A program made the translations under genes and the position numbers. Below are positions 1-7,886 of a stretch of DNA of 29,127 nt, in pieces (within the stretch, counting starts at the first letter, position 1; every line of letters starts with the position of its first letter). The DNA comes from JBFGCM01 sp041581135 (GTDB lineage: Bacteria > Actinomycetota > Acidimicrobiia > Spongiisociales > UBA5794): NCBI GenBank assembly GCA_041581135.1, contig JBFGCM010000044.1:1-29127 (forward strand), read 5' to 3'. Under the pieces are notes generated by a model, which made no database searches, was not told the DNA's origin, and was given only the letters and a program-made list of their open reading frames with translations.

Positions 1-191
1 CCGAGGATCCGTATGCCTGGGAGGGTGCGGTCGACGTCTACTGCTACCTTGGCGCCACCGGTGGTCGGCAGTTGGGGAACGAGGGCTTCGGCGTGAGCTT
101 CGAGTACCACGCGGCGACCGACACGCTCATCGGGTTCGGCGGTGATTGCGTTTGGCGCTCCGGCTCGGACGCCTCGGTCTGCCCGGACTGA
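1..191 (+). CDS. C-terminal fragment of an unrecognised protein
   Basis: An open frame enters from the left edge (first full codon at 3) and ends with TGA at 189-191, giving the last 62 residues of a protein whose start lies outside the window. The fragment is rich in Gly, Asp and aromatic residues and has three cysteines. Its composition (YCYLGATGG, GFGGDCVW) looks like an exported beta-rich domain rather than a cytoplasmic enzyme. I do not recognise the family. The next plus-strand gene lies more than 500 bases away, so it is not obviously in an operon with it. Confidence 0.5.
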   Translation, partial: EDPYAWEGAVDVYCYLGATGGRQLGNEGFGVSFEYHAATDTLIGFGGDCVWRSGSDASVCPD

Positions 192-286
192 CGAGAGCGC
201 GACTCGAAACTGCACCACCCGCGGCTCGTCACGCACGCCACGACGTTACGGGCGGAGCACGACCTGGTAGGTCTTCACGGACGAAC

Positions 287-415
287 TCACCGCCGTGGGT
301 GGAGCTGGCGGGTCTCACCAGAGGGCGACTTGGCGGCGTGTTCGGCCAGGAAGGGATCGTTGGTGACGTTGCCGATGAGGTGGTCGATGCGTCGCTGGGC
401 TTCTTGTTCCGTCAT
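287..415 (-). CDS. Possible small hypothetical protein, 42 aa
   Basis: An ATG at 415-413 on the minus strand opens a 42-residue frame. GGAGA lies directly upstream, rather close to the start. The first 30 residues (MTEQEAQRRIDHLIGN and onward) have a balanced, protein-like composition with an amphipathic helix pattern, unlike the surrounding shadow frames. The tail is Arg/His-rich. No family is recognised. It stands alone in a stretch without other genes and could be a spurious or decayed frame. Confidence 0.2.
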   Translation of the reverse strand: MTEQEAQRRIDHLIGNVTNDPFLAEHAAKSPSGETRQLHPRR

Positions 416-693
416 GTCTCCGAACACGAACAGGACGTGGGGCAAGGTCGCACATCTGCGCTCCCAGGTCAGGGCGGGTCGGGGGCAGCTCTCCGCCCTG
501 GGCTGGCGGTCGTTACGAGGCTCGCCTCGCGTACGCGATGGCCGAACCGCCCAGCGCCGAGGAGACCGGCGTGTATGCCGCTGCAATGGCGGGAGTCGTC
601 TGAGCCAACGACCTCGGGCATGCTGTGCGCCCCATCAGCTTCGTACGCGTTGCACGAGTGGCGGTAGACCGCGGAGTAGGCGTCCGTCCCGTA

Positions 694-699
694 TACACT
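694..699 (+). promoter_or_regulatory. Candidate -10 element, leaderless GH57 transcript
   Basis: TACACT fits the actinobacterial TANNNT -10 pattern and ends 9 bases before the ATG at 709. No Shine-Dalgarno sequence precedes that ATG and no clear -35 is visible. The same hexamer at the same distance precedes the minus-strand gene starting at 12242. Inferred role: the transcript starts at or next to the start codon. Confidence 0.4.
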
Positions 700-708
700 C
701 CCCGCCCG

Positions 709-3700
709 ATGACTCCCCCTCTCCCCCGACGCGCGCTGGCGTGGGCGATCTCGCTGCTCCTGCTGGCTGCGGCCTGCACCGAGTCGTCCGCACCGCCGAC
801 GACCACCACGACTCTCCAGACGACCCCGCCGCCCGCCACCACCACGACGGCGGGTCCGCCCCCCGCCTGGGAAGACCCCCTCGACCCGAACGGCCTGTTC
901 GTGATGCTCATGTGGCACCAGCACCAGCCGCTGTATCCGAAGGACGCCGATGGGGTGGTCACCAGACCCTGGGTGCGGGTCCACGCCGCCAAGGACTACT
1001 ACGACATGGCGGCGATGCTGCGCGAGTTCCCCGACATCCAGGCAACCTTCAATCTCACGCCGGTGCTCCTGCTGCAGCTCGAAGAGCTCGCCAACGGCAC
1101 GAAGGACGTCTACTGGACCCATACCGAGATCCCCGCCGCCGACCTCACCGAGCAACAGCGCGCCTTCATCCGGGACCGGTTCTTCGACGTCAACGGCCGG
1201 ATCATCGCAGCGTTCCCCCGCTTCCAGGAGCTCGCCGACAAACGGGCCGCCGGGACGGCCTTCACCGCAGCCGACTACCGCGACCTCCAGGTGCTGTTCA
1301 ACCTGGCTTGGACCGACCCTCGGTTCCGCACCGAGGAACCGCTGGCGAGCCTCGTCGCCAAGGAACGCGACTTCGCCGAAGAGGACAAGGCGACGGTGCT
1401 CGACGTCCACCTACAGATCATCCGGGACGTGGTGGACATCCACCGCGAGCTGTGGGACACCGGCCAGATCGAGGTGACCACGACGCCGTTCGCCCACCCG
1501 ATCCTCCCCCTCCTGGCCGATGGGTCGGCGGCGAGCGTCGGCGATCCCCAGGCGATCCTCCCGCAGAGTCGGTTCATGGAGATACCCGACGCCACCGAGC
1601 ACGTGCGGCGCGGCCTCGACGTGGCGGAGTCCGTCCTGGGACGCCGCCCGGTGGGCATGTGGCCCGGGGAGGGTGCGGTCAGCCAGCTCGTGATGTCGCT
1701 GTACTCGCGGGAGGGCGTCCAATGGGTGGCGACCGGCGAGCACGTGCTGCGGCCCTCCCTCGATCTCGGCCAGGGCCCGTTCGAACGGGATGCCACCGAC
1801 ACGGTCGTCGACGCCGAACTGCTGTACCGCCCATGGAACGCGGATCTGCAGCGCAACCCCGACATCCCGATGTTCTTCAGGGACATCGTCATCAGCGACC
1901 AGCTCGGATTCCAATACTCCGGTATGGAGGCGGGGGCGGCTGCCGATGACCTGATCCGCCGGCTGCGTTCGATCAAAGACCGGCTCGACGAGGCGGGGGC
2001 TACGGGCCCCCACGTGGTGCCGATCATCCTCGACGGCGAGAACGCATGGGAGCACTACCCGAACGATGGCATCGACCACCTCGAAGCCATCTACACCGCT
2101 CTGGGCGAAGCCGAGTTCGTCACCACGGTCACGCCAAGCCGCTACCTCGCCGAGTTCGGCGACCACGTCGAGCCGCTGGCGGAGGTCTTCCCCGGGGCCT
2201 GGTTCTCCTCGAACTTCGCCAACTGGATCGGGGAGACCGAAGAGGCGGTGGCGTGGGACTATCTGGCGGCGGCACGGCGCGACTTAGACCGGGCGATGAA
2301 CGACGGCACCATTGCCGCTCCCGCCCTCGAAGCCGCATTCGAGAAGTTGCTGTTCGCCGAAGGTTCGGACTGGTTCTGGTGGTATGGATCCGACGAGGAG
2401 AGCGGAGACGACGGCTACTTCGACGCGGCCTTCCGCGAGCTGATCGGCCAGATGTACGACGCGTTGGGGAGCGACCGTCCCGCGTACGTGAGCATCCCGG
2501 TCATCCCGCAGCGCCCGGTCAGCGGTGAGCGCTCCCCCGAGGACGTCGTCGCCATCACGGTCGACAACACCATCAGCGACGACGAGTGGGCAGCGGGCGG
2601 TCGCTACGCGCTCGGTGCCGATCTGCTGGAGGCGGTGGAGTACGGCTTCGACACCAGCAACCTGTACATCCGTGTCGAATTCGGGCGCGAAGTCCTCGGA
2701 GACGATGCGGCCGGCTTCGACTTGTATCTGGGGGTTCCTTCGGCGACCGCCACTCGCTCGACCACGCTGCCGGGGTCACTCCTGGGCTTCCCGGCCAGCC
2801 ACGTCGTCCAGTGGCGAGGCACCAACCCGGTGGTGGTAGCCGCCGCCGGCAGCCTGCCCCCGCTGGATCGCGAGGACCGGTTTGTGACCCCGGACGCCAC
2901 CTACCCCGCAGGCTTCGACGGCATGAGCATCGAGTTCGCCATCCCCCTGGAGCAGCTGGGTGTGGTCGAGACCGGCGACACCCTGCTGTTCAAGCTGGCC
3001 GAGATGAGCGCCGGAGCCGAGGGAGCCGTGCTCCCGGCGGCGGGTCCGGCCGCCGCCGTCGCCCCCGACGTCTCCGACGTCTCCCCGGTGATCGAGGTGA
3101 TCGATCCGACGGGCGACGACTACGGGCCGGGGACCTACACCTACCCCACCGATGCGGTCTTCGTGAATGGCGCATACGACATCACCGGGTTCGATGTCGG
3201 TGTCTCGGGCGATGAGCTGGTCCTTGCCTTCACCATGCTTGCCCCCATCACGAACCCATGGGGCAGTCCGAACGGGCTCGCCATCCAGACGCTCGACGTG
3301 TACATCGACCAGGACCCGGGGGCCGGCACCGGGCGGCGGCTCCTCATCGACGGGCGCAACACCGCTCTGGGCCCCGACGACGGGTGGGAGTACGCCATCA
3401 CCGCGGAGGGGTGGGAGCCGGCGGTGTTCGTGGCCGACGGAGACGGCTCGGTGGAGGAGACCACGCCCACCTTCAAGATCATCACGCTCGCCGACCGGGG
3501 CCGGGTCATCCTGCGCATCCCGCTGGCGACCCTCGGCGGCGGCGACCCGACGACCTGGGGTTATGCCGCCGTCGTCATGTCACAGGAGGGCTTTCCCTCG
3601 AGCGGGGTTCGTCGGGTGCGCGACGTGCTGCCCAGTGCGGAGCAGTGGCGGATCGGAGGCGGCCCGGTGGACGGCAACCACACCCGCATCCTCGACATCG

Positions 3701-3819
3701 CCCATCCGGAGGCGGGGGTGCAGGAGGCGGCGCTGTCCGACTACCCGCCGATCACGGGGCAATCCGTCGACACCCTCACGCCCGACGACTTCGCTCAGAT
3801 CCCTCTGCTCGTCCCCTGA
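709..3819 (+). CDS. Secreted GH57 glycoside hydrolase lipoprotein with C-terminal glucodextranase-like domain
   Basis: 1036 residues. The start at 709 gives a signal peptide with a lipobox-like cysteine at residue 23 (AAAC) and a Thr/Pro-rich linker to about residue 52; an upstream in-frame ATG at 625 would bury the signal. The catalytic domain opens with the GH57 hallmark WHQHQP at 69-74. GMWPGEG at 316-322 corresponds to the conserved region holding the nucleophile, with Glu321 the candidate, and LDGENAWEHY near 441 to the region holding the acid/base, with Asp442 the candidate. From about 618 comes a DOMON-like beta domain. From about 794 (IDPTGDDYGPGTYTYP) comes a glucodextranase C-terminal-type domain, often found on surface amylolytic enzymes. 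GH57 members act on alpha-glucans such as starch, maltodextrin or pullulan; the exact substrate cannot be read here. Likely anchored outside the membrane, digesting alpha-glucan. The gene stands alone and converges on the cytochrome operon. Confidence 0.85.
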   Translation: MTPPLPRRALAWAISLLLLAAACTESSAPPTTTTTLQTTPPPATTTTAGPPPAWEDPLDPNGLFVMLMWHQHQPLYPKDADGVVTRPWVRVHAAKDYYDMAAMLREFPDIQATFNLTPVLLLQLEELANGTKDVYWTHTEIPAADLTEQQRAFIRDRFFDVNGRIIAAFPRFQELADKRAAGTAFTAADYRDLQVLFNLAWTDPRFRTEEPLASLVAKERDFAEEDKATVLDVHLQIIRDVVDIHRELWDTGQIEVTTTPFAHPILPLLADGSAASVGDPQAILPQSRFMEIPDATEHVRRGLDVAESVLGRRPVGMWPGEGAVSQLVMSLYSREGVQWVATGEHVLRPSLDLGQGPFERDATDTVVDAELLYRPWNADLQRNPDIPMFFRDIVISDQLGFQYSGMEAGAAADDLIRRLRSIKDRLDEAGATGPHVVPIILDGENAWEHYPNDGIDHLEAIYTALGEAEFVTTVTPSRYLAEFGDHVEPLAEVFPGAWFSSNFANWIGETEEAVAWDYLAAARRDLDRAMNDGTIAAPALEAAFEKLLFAEGSDWFWWYGSDEESGDDGYFDAAFRELIGQMYDALGSDRPAYVSIPVIPQRPVSGERSPEDVVAITVDNTISDDEWAAGGRYALGADLLEAVEYGFDTSNLYIRVEFGREVLGDDAAGFDLYLGVPSATATRSTTLPGSLLGFPASHVVQWRGTNPVVVAAAGSLPPLDREDRFVTPDATYPAGFDGMSIEFAIPLEQLGVVETGDTLLFKLAEMSAGAEGAVLPAAGPAAAVAPDVSDVSPVIEVIDPTGDDYGPGTYTYPTDAVFVNGAYDITGFDVGVSGDELVLAFTMLAPITNPWGSPNGLAIQTLDVYIDQDPGAGTGRRLLIDGRNTALGPDDGWEYAITAEGWEPAVFVADGDGSVEETTPTFKIITLADRGRVILRIPLATLGGGDPTTWGYAAVVMSQEGFPSSGVRRVRDVLPSAEQWRIGGGPVDGNHTRILDIAHPEAGVQEAALSDYPPITGQSVDTLTPDDFAQIPLLVP

Positions 3820-3823
3820 GCGC

Positions 3824-4291
3824 TCATCCGCCCTCGACGAGCCCCAAGGGGTCGCGCCAATCCGGACGGTCGGGAGCGGTCTCCTCGAGACTGCGCAGAT
3901 AGGTCGTGATTGCCGTGATCTGCTCCGAAGTCAACGGTCCACCGAAGTCGAGTGAATAGGCACTCATCTGGGAACCGGGCACACCGACGGCGATCAGCGC
4001 CTCGATCTGGGGATCCGCCGCATCCTCCAAGAACTGTTTCGAGTTGAGCGCCGGGCCGATGCCACCCTCGCCGTCGCCGCCGTGGCACGAAGCACAATTG
4101 AGGGCGTAGATCGCGCTGCCTTGCTCTGCCAGGCTCGCCAGGTGGGTCTCCCGGGCCCCCTCCCGATTGGCCGGTTCGTAGAACCGATAGATCGGAAACA
4201 CCAACACCATGAGCGCCATGAGCACCACCCCCCACAGCATCCATCGGTTGGTGGACTCCTCGAGTTCCGGGTCCGGCGGACGCTCCGGCAT
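3824..4291 (-). CDS. Membrane-anchored cytochrome c, last gene of the bc-type complex operon
   Basis: 155 residues. One membrane helix at about residues 17-37 is followed by a single class I cytochrome c domain with heme motif CASCH (Cys66, Cys69, His70) and a probable axial Met109 in GSQMSAY. The N terminus is cytoplasmic and the heme domain external. The start ATG shares one base with the Rieske stop (TGATG), so translation is coupled and the protein very probably belongs to the same quinol:cytochrome c oxidoreductase, taking electrons from the Rieske centre and passing them to an oxidase. It ends five bases from the convergent GH57 stop, with no obvious terminator hairpin between. Confidence 0.85.
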   Translation of the reverse strand: MPERPPDPELEESTNRWMLWGVVLMALMVLVFPIYRFYEPANREGARETHLASLAEQGSAIYALNCASCHGGDGEGGIGPALNSKQFLEDAADPQIEALIAVGVPGSQMSAYSLDFGGPLTSEQITAITTYLRSLEETAPDRPDWRDPLGLVEGG

Positions 4292-4791
4292 CACGCCTCC
4301 TCGGTGCAGGAAGGTCCCCGCGCAGGTTCGACGATGGTCTGGGTCCCCGGCGGCGCCCCCTCGATGATGGTTGAGGTGTCGATGACCACCACCCCGTCGA
4401 CGATCTCCACGGCGAATCGGTCCATGCCCCGCGGCGCCGGACCGGCCTCGAAGTCGCCGGCCCGGTTGAAGATGGACCCGTGGCACGGGCACTCGAACTG
4501 ACCGGAGGAGTCGCAGAACGGCACGCGGCAACCGAGATGGGAACACACCTCATACAGGGCCACGATGTCGTCGTCGATCTTGGTGAGATAGGCACGCGCC
4601 TCGGGTATCTCCAGCACGGTGTTGGCCGGTATGGCCTCCGGCGAGACGGTCCTCACCAACGCACCGAAGCCCGCAGACAGCCGCGGTCTGAGCAGGTCCC
4701 ATGAGGTCCAGGCGCCGGCGGCGGCGAGCAGCCCCACCCCCGCCATCCACATGCGCGACAAGAAGGCACGCCGCTGCACCGGCTCAGCCAT
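4291..4791 (-). CDS. qcrA: Rieske [2Fe-2S] protein of a quinol:cytochrome c oxidoreductase
   Basis: 166 residues. An N-terminal helix (about 14-28) preceded by RR (residues 7-8, RRAFLS) suggests Tat-dependent export with an uncleaved anchor, as is usual for Rieske proteins. The cluster motifs are CSHLGC (83-88) and CPCHGS (101-106). Cys83, His85, Cys101 and His104 would bind the cluster, and Cys88 with Cys103 would form the disulfide. It carries electrons from menaquinol oxidised at cytochrome b to the cytochrome c. Twenty-nine bases separate it from the upstream subunit-IV gene, and it overlaps the downstream cytochrome c start by one base. The symbol is given by role; the split cytochrome b makes this complex more b6f/Bacillus-like than the usual actinobacterial one. 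Confidence 0.9.
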   Translation of the reverse strand: MAEPVQRRAFLSRMWMAGVGLLAAAGAWTSWDLLRPRLSAGFGALVRTVSPEAIPANTVLEIPEARAYLTKIDDDIVALYEVCSHLGCRVPFCDSSGQFECPCHGSIFNRAGDFEAGPAPRGMDRFAVEIVDGVVVIDTSTIIEGAPPGTQTIVEPARGPSCTEEA

Positions 4792-4820
4792 GGGTCACCT
4801 CCAGAGGCGTCGACGCGTCG

Positions 4821-5342
4821 TCAGAACTCACCATGCCACTCCTCCCAGGGCCACACCCACGACCAGTTCGGCCCACGGAAGGCGAAGCCGATCAGCGTCA
4901 GGATGATCCAGATGACCAAGAACGCCGTGAAGGTCAACCGGGCGATCCGCCGCGTCTCCGGGCGGAGGTTCAGGTTGCGGTCGATATACGGAAGCGCCAT
5001 CAGCCCGATGAGGATGGCCGTCGGCACCAGCACGCCGGCCACGAGCGGATGGAAGTGGGCCAGCAGCTCCTGGAGTGCCGCGAAGTACCACGGCGCCTTC
5101 TCGGGATTCGGCGTGACGGTGGGGTTTGCGATCTCCTTGAGCGGGGCATCGAATGCCAGGGCGAGCACCAGGACGAGCAGCAAGACCGCCAAGGTGGCCA
5201 CCGCATGCCGGACCAAAAGGTGGGGCCAGACCATCACCGGGTCGTCGTCGGTCAGCACTTTGCGGTCGCCGACGGGGGGCTTGCCGGGGACGATGCCGAG
5301 TACCCGCTGCCCCTCGATGATCTCCGGGTCACGCTGGGTCAT
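4821..5342 (-). CDS. Cytochrome b C-terminal half (subunit IV-like)
   Basis: 173 residues. About 47 soluble residues are followed by three predicted membrane helices (about 48-65, 97-118, 133-153). PWYF at 84-87 within NPEKAPWYF matches the PEWY-type loop that lines the quinol oxidation site in the C-terminal half of cytochrome b. The length and three helices match subunit IV of b6f-type complexes. The start overlaps the end of the b6-like gene by 14 bases, so the two halves are translated together. Together they replace the single long cytochrome b of most actinobacterial bcc complexes. Confidence 0.88.
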   Translation of the reverse strand: MTQRDPEIIEGQRVLGIVPGKPPVGDRKVLTDDDPVMVWPHLLVRHAVATLAVLLLVLVLALAFDAPLKEIANPTVTPNPEKAPWYFAALQELLAHFHPLVAGVLVPTAILIGLMALPYIDRNLNLRPETRRIARLTFTAFLVIWIILTLIGFAFRGPNWSWVWPWEEWHGEF

Positions 5343-6075
5343 CGACGTCCTCCTCCTCAGGGTGGTCGGTCGTCAACATCGCATCCTTGCGCCACCGCCA
5401 CATGTGAATCGTCACCACGAGCGCCAGCAGCGCCGGAAGCACCGCCACATGCAATACGTAGAACCGCACCAGTGCAGCTGATCCCACCGAGGGCCCACCG
5501 AGCAATACCTCCTGCACCTCGTCGCCGATCAGTGGCACGTAGCCCGCCATCGAGGTGCCCACCGTCACCGCCCAGAACGCCAGCTGGTCCCACGGCAGCA
5601 GATAACCGGTGAACGACAGCAGCAGGGTCAGCACGAGCAGCACCACGCCGATCACCCAGTTGAATTCCTTCGGTGGCTTGTAGGCGCCCCGGTAGAAGAC
5701 CCGGGCCATGTGGGCGGCCACGGCGATCACCATGAGGTGCGCCGACCAGCGGTGCACGTTGCGGATGTACTGGCCGAACGCGATCTCGGTCTGAATGGTC
5801 TGGATGTTGCCGTACGCGGTGGCCGGTGACGGCACGTAGAAGAACATGAGGTAGATGCCCGACACAACCAGCGAACCGAACAGCACGAGGGACGCCACAC
5901 CGAGAAACGCCGAGTACTTGAACGTGAGTTCCACCCGCCGCACCTTCACCGGATACAGGTGCAGCAGGAAGCTGGCCCAGTGTCCGGCGGCGCGATCTCG
6001 CTCAGTCACCCGATCGGGCACCCGGAAGATCGAGCCCCCGATGGTCGAGGCGCGGACTCGGTCCATCAGCTTCAC
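5329..6075 (-). CDS. Cytochrome b N-terminal half (b6-like), di-heme membrane subunit
   Basis: 248 residues from a GTG at 6075, chosen because GAGG lies 8 bases upstream; an ATG at 6066 is the alternative. Four membrane helices follow an amphipathic N terminus. Heme ligands are His108 and His122 in helix B (HX13H) and His209 and His224 in helix D (HX14H). The 14-residue spacing in helix D is typical of b6-type rather than mitochondrial-type cytochrome b. The subunit oxidises menaquinol and moves electrons across the membrane between two b hemes. The start lies 11 bases downstream of the flavoprotein stop (TGA 6088-6086). The operon is read from 8684 to 3824. Confidence 0.9.
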   Translation of the reverse strand: MKLMDRVRASTIGGSIFRVPDRVTERDRAAGHWASFLLHLYPVKVRRVELTFKYSAFLGVASLVLFGSLVVSGIYLMFFYVPSPATAYGNIQTIQTEIAFGQYIRNVHRWSAHLMVIAVAAHMARVFYRGAYKPPKEFNWVIGVVLLVLTLLLSFTGYLLPWDQLAFWAVTVGTSMAGYVPLIGDEVQEVLLGGPSVGSAALVRFYVLHVAVLPALLALVVTIHMWRWRKDAMLTTDHPEEEDVDDPA

Positions 6076-6085
6076 GGTGACCGCC

Positions 6086-7885
6086 TCATGTTGCACCGAC
6101 TCCCTCCGGTACCCCGACCCCGCTCCACACCGACATCGAGAGCGCCTGGGGAGGGCAGCGCTCGATGCACAGGCCACAGCGGATGCACGCTCGCTCGTCG
6201 AGCAACAGTGCCGTGTGGCCCGGTACTCCGCCGACCTCCTCGGACGGTACCAAGGAGATGAGGTCCAGCGGGCATACGTCGGCGCACAGCGCGCACAGCA
6301 CACACTTGCCCACGTCGAGCTGGATATTGGCGAAACAGCGCAGACACCGCGCCGCCTCGCACCGCGCCTGTAGCTCGGTGAACCCCGTCTCCACCTCGGC
6401 GAGCCCCACACGTCGATCGGTGGGGAGAGTGGGCACCGGCAGCCGCTCCCACCGATCGTACGTGTCCTCCAGCCTGTGGAACTGCTCGAGCTCCACGAGC
6501 TGGCCGTGCACGTTCTCTGGCTGCTCCCCGGTGAGGGCACCGTGAATCTCCGCCGCCGCTTTGCGCCCATCGGCGATGGCTTCGATGAGGGTGCGGGGGC
6601 CTCGGGCGGCATCGCCACCGGACCACACCATGTCGATGGTGGTGAGCAGCGAGTCGTCGCCGACGGCGATGGTGCGCCGGGGGGAAATCTCAGGGCCATC
6701 GGGACCCAGCGCCTCGACGTCGACCGCCTGACCGACCGCCAGGATCACGGTATCGGCCTCGAAGGCCACCAGATCGTCTGGATCGAACTCCGGGGCAAAC
6801 CGCCCGTTCTCGTCGAACACCGAGACGACGCCGATGGTCTCGAGGCCCACCACCTTGCCCTCCTCGGCGAGGATTCGCGCCGGGCCCCTGCGGTGGATGA
6901 AGCGGATGTCCTCGTGCCTGGCTTCTTCGAGCTCGAACGGCGACGCAGGCATCTCCTCGTCGCTCTCCAGCGAGATGACGGTGACCTCCGTGGCACCGGA
7001 ACGGGAGGCGGTGCGGGCGGCGTCGAGCGCCTCGGTCATGACGTGCTGGTCCGATTCGAGCGCCTCTCGAGGCTCCGCGACCTGCCTCGCCTCTGCGTAC
7101 TCGGTACGGCGCAGCGCGGTACGCGCCGCGTCCATGGCGACGTCGCCGCCGCCGATGACGATGACCCGCTCCCCGACGTCTACTTCGAACCCTTGGTTGG
7201 CGTTGATGAGGAACTCGATGGCCTTGAGCACACCGTCCGACTCGTGGCCCTCCAGGTCGAGACCGCGCCCCAACGAGGCACCGATGGCGAGGAACACCGC
7301 ATCGTGCCTGCGCCGTAGCTCGTCGAACTCGACGTCGCGGCCCAGCCGCGTGTTGAGGTGCACCTCCACGCCCAGGTCCACGATGGCATCCAGCTCGGCC
7401 TCGAGCAGGTCCCGGTCGAGGCGGTACTCCGGGATCCCCAGCTTCATCATTCCGCCCAGCTGCCGCGTCGCCTCGTACACCGTCACCTTGTACCCGAGGC
7501 GCCGCAGGTCATGGGCGCAGGCCATGCCGGCGGGGCCCCCGCCGACGATACCGATGCTCTCGCTGCGCTCCGGCCCGGTGGGCGCCGCCACCTGTCGCCA
7601 CGTGTCGTGGGCCTGCGACTCGACACCGTACTTCTCGGTGACGAAGCGCTTCAACGCACGGATGGCGATCGGCTGATCGATCTCGCCGCGGCGACAGGCG
7701 TCCTCGCACGGGGCGGCGCAGACGCGGCCACACACCGACGCGAACGGGTTGGGCAGCCGTGCCGTGAGGTAGGCACTGAGATCGTCTCCGTCGGCGATGG
7801 CGGCCACATACGCACCGGCGTTGGTGTGGACCGGGCACGCCGCCAAACAGGGGATGTTCTCGTCGTAGAAGTGCAGTGGTTGCAA
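6086..7885 (-). CDS. GltD-like FAD/NAD(P) oxidoreductase with added C-terminal ferredoxin domain
   Basis: 599 residues from a TTG one base after the previous stop. The N terminus has the cysteine pattern of the glutamate synthase small-subunit family (Cys13, Cys17, Cys52, Cys56, Cys60, Cys64), which binds iron-sulfur clusters. Nucleotide-binding motifs follow: GGGPAG at 115-120 (FAD), GGGDVA at 245-250 (NAD(P)H) and WSGGDAARG near 421 (second FAD contact). The C-terminal part adds a short CLRC pair (514/517) and two [4Fe-4S] motifs, CVLCALCADVCP (528-539) and CIRCGLCIERCP (567-578). No membrane helix is seen. GltD-like proteins move electrons between NAD(P)H and an iron-sulfur partner. Lying inside a cytochrome bc operon and not beside a gltB, it probably delivers electrons to, or takes them from, the quinone complex; this is inference. 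Confidence 0.85.
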   Translation of the reverse strand: MQPLHFYDENIPCLAACPVHTNAGAYVAAIADGDDLSAYLTARLPNPFASVCGRVCAAPCEDACRRGEIDQPIAIRALKRFVTEKYGVESQAHDTWRQVAAPTGPERSESIGIVGGGPAGMACAHDLRRLGYKVTVYEATRQLGGMMKLGIPEYRLDRDLLEAELDAIVDLGVEVHLNTRLGRDVEFDELRRRHDAVFLAIGASLGRGLDLEGHESDGVLKAIEFLINANQGFEVDVGERVIVIGGGDVAMDAARTALRRTEYAEARQVAEPREALESDQHVMTEALDAARTASRSGATEVTVISLESDEEMPASPFELEEARHEDIRFIHRRGPARILAEEGKVVGLETIGVVSVFDENGRFAPEFDPDDLVAFEADTVILAVGQAVDVEALGPDGPEISPRRTIAVGDDSLLTTIDMVWSGGDAARGPRTLIEAIADGRKAAAEIHGALTGEQPENVHGQLVELEQFHRLEDTYDRWERLPVPTLPTDRRVGLAEVETGFTELQARCEAARCLRCFANIQLDVGKCVLCALCADVCPLDLISLVPSEEVGGVPGHTALLLDERACIRCGLCIERCPPQALSMSVWSGVGVPEGVGAT

Positions 7886-7886
7886 C

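Larger units (their letters stand above)
192..708. other. Mostly empty interval before the GH57 gene
   Basis: Apart from the doubtful 42-residue minus-strand frame listed separately, I see no convincing gene here. Long open frames cross it in several phases, but they are low-complexity Arg/Pro-rich translations typical of GC-rich shadow frames. The right end contains the proposed promoter hexamer of the GH57 gene. Confidence 0.4.

Noticed and set aside
330..1949. Long plus-strand frame of 539 codons overlapping the start of the GH57 gene
   Set aside because: The translation is Arg/Pro/Gly-rich without domains and lies in another frame over the clear GH57 coding sequence; a shadow of GC-rich third positions.
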